Assembly (NCBI GenBank): GCA_964531325.1
Contig: CAZHCW010000003.1
Location: 124,001-188,000, forward strand
Source: UTCHB3 sp964531325
GTDB lineage: Bacteria > Bacteroidota > Ignavibacteria > Ignavibacteriales > Ignavibacteriaceae
Direction: 5' to 3'
Length of the DNA stretch: 64,000 nucleotides
Shown here one piece after another: positions 60,630 through 64,000 of this stretch; position 1 is the first letter of the stretch; each line of letters starts with the position of its first letter. The position numbers and the translations under genes were made by a program. The notes below the pieces were generated by a model, which was not told where the DNA came from, did not search any database, and saw only the letters and a list, made by a program, of their open reading frames with translations.

Positions 60630-61002
60630 AATCATTCCTTTTGATTAATTATTGAAAAATTCAATTATTGTTTGGAAATTTTTATGCGAAAAAGTAGAGA
60701 GGGGTAGTCGAGGCACTTTTTAGCAACTTATTTAAGGTCGTTTGCAATACGCACAAATCACGACCAAAACTGTAATAAACCCTTGAGAAACAATTAACCA
60801 TGTAATGTCTAAAAACCAAAAAACCCGCTCAAGGCGGGTCCGCCTTTAGCTCTTATTTAATGTCGCAGCAAGTAACTTGATAAAAACGACAATTACATTC
60901 ACAAATATAAACAATTGGAATTCAAGAATCAATAGTTTACGAAGATATTGTTATGAGCGGTTATTTCCCGGGATTATCGGGAATTATTGTGCCGTTTTTT
61001 AA
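60630..61002 (-). promoter_or_regulatory. structured metK leader with terminator/antiterminator-like hairpins
   Basis: On the minus strand ACCCGC (60839-60834) pairs with GCGGGT (60828-60823), followed by TTTTTTGG: an intrinsic terminator. Just before it, AAGGCG (60846-60841) can instead pair with CGCCTT (60836-60831), which would break the terminator stem. A second hairpin GGTCG/CGACC lies at 60736-60765. This may simply be the terminator of the upstream DUF6150 gene, or an attenuator controlling metK. I do not recognise any known SAM riboswitch consensus. Confidence 0.45.
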
Positions 61003-61338
61003 TTAATATAACAGATATTTTTTCTCTTTGTTCTTCCAGCCGGCCTGACTTTCGTAATCCACAAAATAAATTTTCAAATCCGCCTGGCTCTCGTAGTCCA
61101 CAAAATAAATCTTAACATCAGCCTGGCTCTGATACTTCACAAAATACCATTTCCCGTCATTTTTACCTGCTTGGCTCTCATATTTCACCTTATACACCTT
61201 AAGATCAGCCTGGCTTTCATAATCAACAACAAAAACCTTAACATCCGCCTGACTTGAATAGTCAACCGAGTAAATTTTCTGCGCTTCAACTTTCCCCACA
61301 AAAAGCAGGGTAACTATAAAAATAAATAAGTGTTTCAT
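61003..61338 (-). CDS. DUF6150 secreted repeat protein
   Basis: 111 aa with a signal peptide (1-19, ending VEAQ), then seven consecutive repeats of about 12-15 aa with the pattern VxYxSQADxKxY (for example VDYESQADLKIYF). The N- and C-terminal copies are the most divergent, and the last ends in QAGWKNKEKKYLLY. The regular short period fits a small beta-solenoid or stacked-strand fold. DUF6150 proteins are uncharacterised. CGGAG precedes the ATG. It lies 26 bp after the enolase gene on the same strand, so it may be in that operon. Confidence 0.82.
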   Translation of the reverse strand: MKHLFIFIVTLLFVGKVEAQKIYSVDYSSQADVKVFVVDYESQADLKVYKVKYESQAGKNDGKWYFVKYQSQADVKIYFVDYESQADLKIYFVDYESQAGWKNKEKKYLLY

Positions 61339-61364
61339 TTTAACTCCGGGGTGGAAAATTGCAT

Positions 61365-62528
61365 TTAGGTTGTGACCAACTCTTCCCGTTTCATTTCAAA
61401 CTTTTTAACCATATCTTCTTCAACTTTTACACCGATCCCGGGGCCCTCGGGAATTGAGATATATCCATCCTGATCCAGGGTTACGGGCGGAGTTACGATA
61501 TCCTCCTTAAAATATAACTTTGTTTCCGAAGTGTCGCCGGGGATTGTAAATGCGGGGGCAGTCTGAAGATGAATGTTAAACGCCCGACCAATTCCGGTTT
61601 CGTCCATTCCACCTGACCAGACGGGAATACCATTTTTGTGGCAATATTCCGCAATTCTCACAGCTTCTGCCATTCCGCCTACTCTGCCTTCCTTTATGTT
61701 TACAATTCTGCATGAACCAAGTTCCACCGCAGTGATTGCATCCTCAAGGGAATGGATTGATTCATCGAGACATAGAGGAGTTTCGATCGATTTTTGAAGT
61801 TTTGAATGGAAATATATATCACTGTAGGAAAGAGGCTGTTCGATCATGGTCAGTCCATATTTATCAAGTTTCGAAAGGTGTTTTGCATCTTCAATCGCAT
61901 AATCACCGTTGGCATCCACCATCAGTTGAAGTGTCGGGTAACTGTTCCGCACAGCTTCCACCCACTCGATATCCTTCCCCTTCTTTATCTTCATTTTTAC
62001 ACGGTGATATTTTTTGTCGATTGCATCCTGAACGGCTGTAAGAAGTTCATCGATGTTTGCTTTGATACCGATGCTAATCCCTGACATTATTTTTTTAGGT
62101 TCAAATCCAAACATTTTGTAGAGCGGCACACCCTCAATTTTTGCCATAAGATCAAGCAATGCATTTTCCACTGCTGCTTTTGCCATCATATTACCGCGGA
62201 TATGTTTCATCTCTTTTTCAAACTCCAAGAAGTCCATTCCCGGTTTCAGAACGGGGAGAATAAATTCCTTAATAATGTGGTGGCACGAAACAGTGGTTTC
62301 GGGGCTGTAAAACGGGTCAGGATCGGCAACACACTCACCCCATCCCGACAAGTCACCGGCCGAAATTTTAATCAATAGCGCCTCCTTGCAAGTCCATGTA
62401 TATGAACTGATCGAAAATGGAGTCACAAACGGAAGATTTACCGTTATCGCTTCAATTTTAGTTATTTGTGGAATTATCATTTTTGAGAGGATAGAAGGAT
62501 AATTGTCGGCAATTGGTTGAGTTGGCAT
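61365..62528 (-). CDS. enolase-superfamily MenC/NAAAR-type enzyme (second copy)
   Basis: 387 aa; the start is uncertain, and an internal ATG at residue 17 (62480) begins where family alignments usually do. Capping domain at about 20-145. Barrel motifs: KMKIKKG with KxK, VDANGDY with the first metal Asp, MIEQP with Glu, CLDES with Asp, and NIKEGRVGG with the opposing Lys. Likely an o-succinylbenzoate synthase or N-acylamino acid racemase. Its base use matches the surroundings, so it is the better candidate for the native menaquinone enzyme, with the 5324 copy the acquired one. The DUF6150 gene follows 26 bp later. Confidence 0.82.
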   Translation of the reverse strand: MPTQPIADNYPSILSKMIIPQITKIEAITVNLPFVTPFSISSYTWTCKEALLIKISAGDLSGWGECVADPDPFYSPETTVSCHHIIKEFILPVLKPGMDFLEFEKEMKHIRGNMMAKAAVENALLDLMAKIEGVPLYKMFGFEPKKIMSGISIGIKANIDELLTAVQDAIDKKYHRVKMKIKKGKDIEWVEAVRNSYPTLQLMVDANGDYAIEDAKHLSKLDKYGLTMIEQPLSYSDIYFHSKLQKSIETPLCLDESIHSLEDAITAVELGSCRIVNIKEGRVGGMAEAVRIAEYCHKNGIPVWSGGMDETGIGRAFNIHLQTAPAFTIPGDTSETKLYFKEDIVTPPVTLDQDGYISIPEGPGIGVKVEEDMVKKFEMKREELVTT

Positions 62529-62704
62529 CTGAGTACTTTCGATTTTCCGGATAACTGAGTTTTTAAAGTTTGTGGCAGATTCAGCATTTTCGTTTGGAAA
62601 TGCAAAGTTTTACATTCAAACATAACAAAATTATCAAAAAGTCAGATCAGGATCGTTAACTATTTTGAACTTCGATGCAAAGAAATTAAGTCACTTCAAA
62701 AAAC

Positions 62705-63175
62705 TTATTCAGCCAGCATAACATTTGATACTTTACCTTTATAAATGGTAACTGTAAGTCCCTGATCGATATAATAGAGTTCCATGGAATCACCAAATTT
62801 ATCTTCCTGGTAAGGTTCACCGAGGATTTTTTTAACATCTGCAACACTGTCGGAAACCTTAAAAGTTTTCCCGTTTACATTGATTTTTACTTTGGGATCT
62901 TTGGAACTTATCAGGGTGACTTTTCCTTTTTTATCAAAGTAGATATTCATTGCCGGCTTCACATATTTCCATTGTTGTCCCAAAACCTCATTTGATTTTG
63001 ATTCAGGTTTGCCGAGGATAGTGGTAACACCTTTCAGAGACATTCCAAGTTTCACATTGTGTATATTAATATCATTGGGTGTAACAAGTGCCTGTCCACA
63101 AATATTAACGGAGAGGAAGGCAACAAAAATAAATAATGGAATTGTTGTCGAAAAAAAGTTGGAGTTGTTTTTCAT
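62705..63175 (-). CDS. small secreted protein, unknown (BamE/SmpA-like outline)
   Basis: 156 aa from the ATG at 63175, chosen because AAAAGGA lies 9 nt upstream and a signal peptide (FIFVAFLSVNICGQ) follows; longer starts are rejected. The mature part contains two similar units, IHNVKLGMSLKGVTTILGKP and GKTFKVSDSVADVKKILGEP, each of the type beta-helix-LGxP that is seen in BamE/SmpA-like and related periplasmic domains. It is therefore probably a tandem-domain periplasmic protein. No partner is known. Confidence 0.7.
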   Translation of the reverse strand: MKNNSNFFSTTIPLFIFVAFLSVNICGQALVTPNDINIHNVKLGMSLKGVTTILGKPESKSNEVLGQQWKYVKPAMNIYFDKKGKVTLISSKDPKVKINVNGKTFKVSDSVADVKKILGEPYQEDKFGDSMELYYIDQGLTVTIYKGKVSNVMLAE

Positions 63176-63319
63176 TTTTTGGATTCCTTTTAATAAATGG
63201 TTGTTATTTAAAGCAGTTACACTTTTTGGAAGTGTTTTTTGTTCCATTGGATTGGGGAAGGTAGTGGAGAACACTTTTGAAATAAATGGAATCTATGGTA
63301 AGAAACGACAATATTTTTA

Positions 63320-63733
63320 TTATATACTGGCAGTCGCTGTTTTTATTTGTTCTACTACAATTCCCAAATTCTTTTCGATATCACACTCCCAGACAACAAA
63401 AACTTTCCATCCGGCAGCCTGAAGTTGTTCCATTTTATTTCGATCCCGTTCCATGGTTTTGGTAATCTTGTCAAACCAAAATTCTTTGTTTGATTTAGGG
63501 AAATTTGCGTTTGAGCAGCCTTCATGATGGTGCCAAAAACAACCATGAACAAAAATTATAAGTTTATATTTTTTAAGAACTATATCTGGTTTGCCGGGAA
63601 GATTTTTAACATTAATCCTAAATCTGTAACCGACTCTATGAAGGGCAGATCTTAATGTTTTTTCCGGAAGTGTATTTGCTCCCTTTATTTTGCTCATGCA
63701 AGAGCTTCTTTTTTCAGGATTCCAGATGTCCAT
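63320..63733 (-). CDS. vsr: very short patch repair (Vsr) mismatch endonuclease
   Basis: 137 aa from the ATG at 63733. Vsr motifs: MSKIKGANTLPEKTLRSALH, GKPDIVL with the catalytic Asp, and FVHGCFWHHHEGC with the zinc ligands and His pair. The FPKSNKEFW and WECDI segments near the end are also typical. Vsr nicks next to T:G mismatches arising from deamination of 5-methylcytosine and normally accompanies a Dcm-type cytosine methyltransferase. The adjacent gene (stop at 63804) looks like a restriction endonuclease, so this is a restriction-modification locus with the methyltransferase outside the window. Confidence 0.95.
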   Translation of the reverse strand: MDIWNPEKRSSCMSKIKGANTLPEKTLRSALHRVGYRFRINVKNLPGKPDIVLKKYKLIIFVHGCFWHHHEGCSNANFPKSNKEFWFDKITKTMERDRNKMEQLQAAGWKVFVVWECDIEKNLGIVVEQIKTATASI

Positions 63734-63803
63734 CACAAATCACACAAAATATTTCGTTACTGTGAACTTCGAAGTCGTGTTGGAATAACATGATTCATTG
63801 AGA

Positions 63804-64000
63804 TTATTTAATCTTCTCATTCAAATAGCCAATGAACTTTGAAAGTGTCCAGATTTTATCCTGATATGGTCTTGGGAAACTACTGATATATTGTTTTGGA
63901 ACGACCAACTGTACTTTACATCGTTCCATTTCTTCAAGCTGATTGGCGGAGATTCCCTGTTGAAGTGTGAATAAATGTTTTACAGGAATTTTTTCAGCCT
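63804..64000 (-). CDS. C-terminal end of a probable type II restriction endonuclease (5' end outside window)
   Basis: The minus-strand frame open from the window edge to the TAA at 63804-63806 gives 64 residues, including KHLFTLQQGISANQLEEM and KVQLVVPKQYISSFPR. I recognise this as the end of EcoRII-C/BstNI-like (CCWGG-type) restriction enzymes (..FTLQxGIS..QLxEM...LVVP..). Vsr, which follows 70 bp downstream on the same strand, repairs the mismatches made by the matching methyltransferase. Only the tail is visible, so specificity is inferred from that association. Confidence 0.6.
   Translation of the reverse strand, partial: AEKIPVKHLFTLQQGISANQLEEMERCKVQLVVPKQYISSFPRPYQDKIWTLSKFIGYLNEKIK

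Noticed and set aside
60630..61002. Known SAM riboswitch upstream of metK
   Set aside because: I find no match to the conserved cores of SAM-I, SAM-II or SAM/SAH classes. Only unnamed hairpins are visible, so it is reported as an unclassified leader.

Overview
The window looks like a chromosomal segment of an AT-rich bacterium of the Ignavibacteria / Chlorobi-Bacteroidetes group. The evidence is as follows. Five large secreted proteins end in a type IX secretion (T9SS) sorting domain of the NYPNPFNPST type typical of Ignavibacteria. Several genes have a Bacteroidetes-type -7 box (TATCTTTG). Metabolism is centred on pyruvate:ferredoxin oxidoreductase (NifJ), acetyl-CoA synthetase, PEP carboxylase and ETF-linked acyl-CoA oxidation. 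No phylogeny was run, so this assignment is an inference.

Layout. 0-2.5 kb: the 3' end of a probable hybrid histidine kinase, a secreted protein, then two defence-related relics: a DUF6922-type antitoxin overlapping a 44-codon stump of an AbiEii toxin, and an orphan DUF1874 (AcrIII-1/Crn2-like) ring nuclease. 2.6-11 kb: a 14-repeat Ycf48/BNR surface protein, a GC-richer MenC/NAAAR-type enolase with a short broken ORF in front, tRNA-Lys, MgtE and a nine-haem cytochrome carrying a T9SS signal behind a sigma-54-like promoter. 11-21 kb: dCMP deaminase, PEP carboxylase, an orphan Pycsar-effector-like membrane protein (DUF5706), a proS - metallophosphoesterase/PQQ propeller - HAD cluster, and an AAA/DUF4143 ATPase behind a perfect 31-nt palindrome. 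21-31 kb: OPT transporter, DHODH-like flavoprotein plus NifJ (second sigma-54-like promoter), a DUF1648 membrane protein and acetyl-CoA synthetase. 31-32 kb: three tiny membrane proteins, one of 53 aa, two of them paralogues. 32-43 kb: anti-sigma-like ATPase/GNAT fusion, M1 peptidase with T9SS signal, SpoIIE phosphatase, secreted GH13 enzyme, BNR T9SS protein, DUF1579, EVE and Upp. 43-49 kb: a PLP trans-sulfuration enzyme and an etfB-etfA-acyl-CoA dehydrogenase operon with a small acidic partner. 49-60 kb: a LytTR/LytS-type two-component pair with a propeller sensor, two large secreted propeller proteins, and metK with a structured leader. 61-64 kb: a DUF6150 repeat protein, a second MenC-type enolase, a small secreted protein, and at the edge a Vsr mismatch endonuclease next to the 3' end of a probable type II restriction enzyme.

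Intergenic spaces carry several families of short-period dispersed repeats: 8-bp units AATGCART/AATCCAAT, CTCAAGTT-type units, GTATTA units, and CTCTGTG / ATCCGCG-type units. Together with the relic toxin-antitoxin pair, the orphan ring nuclease, the orphan Pycsar-like effector and the Vsr/restriction locus, they mark the accessory part of an otherwise housekeeping region. No CRISPR array, complete transposon or rRNA was seen.
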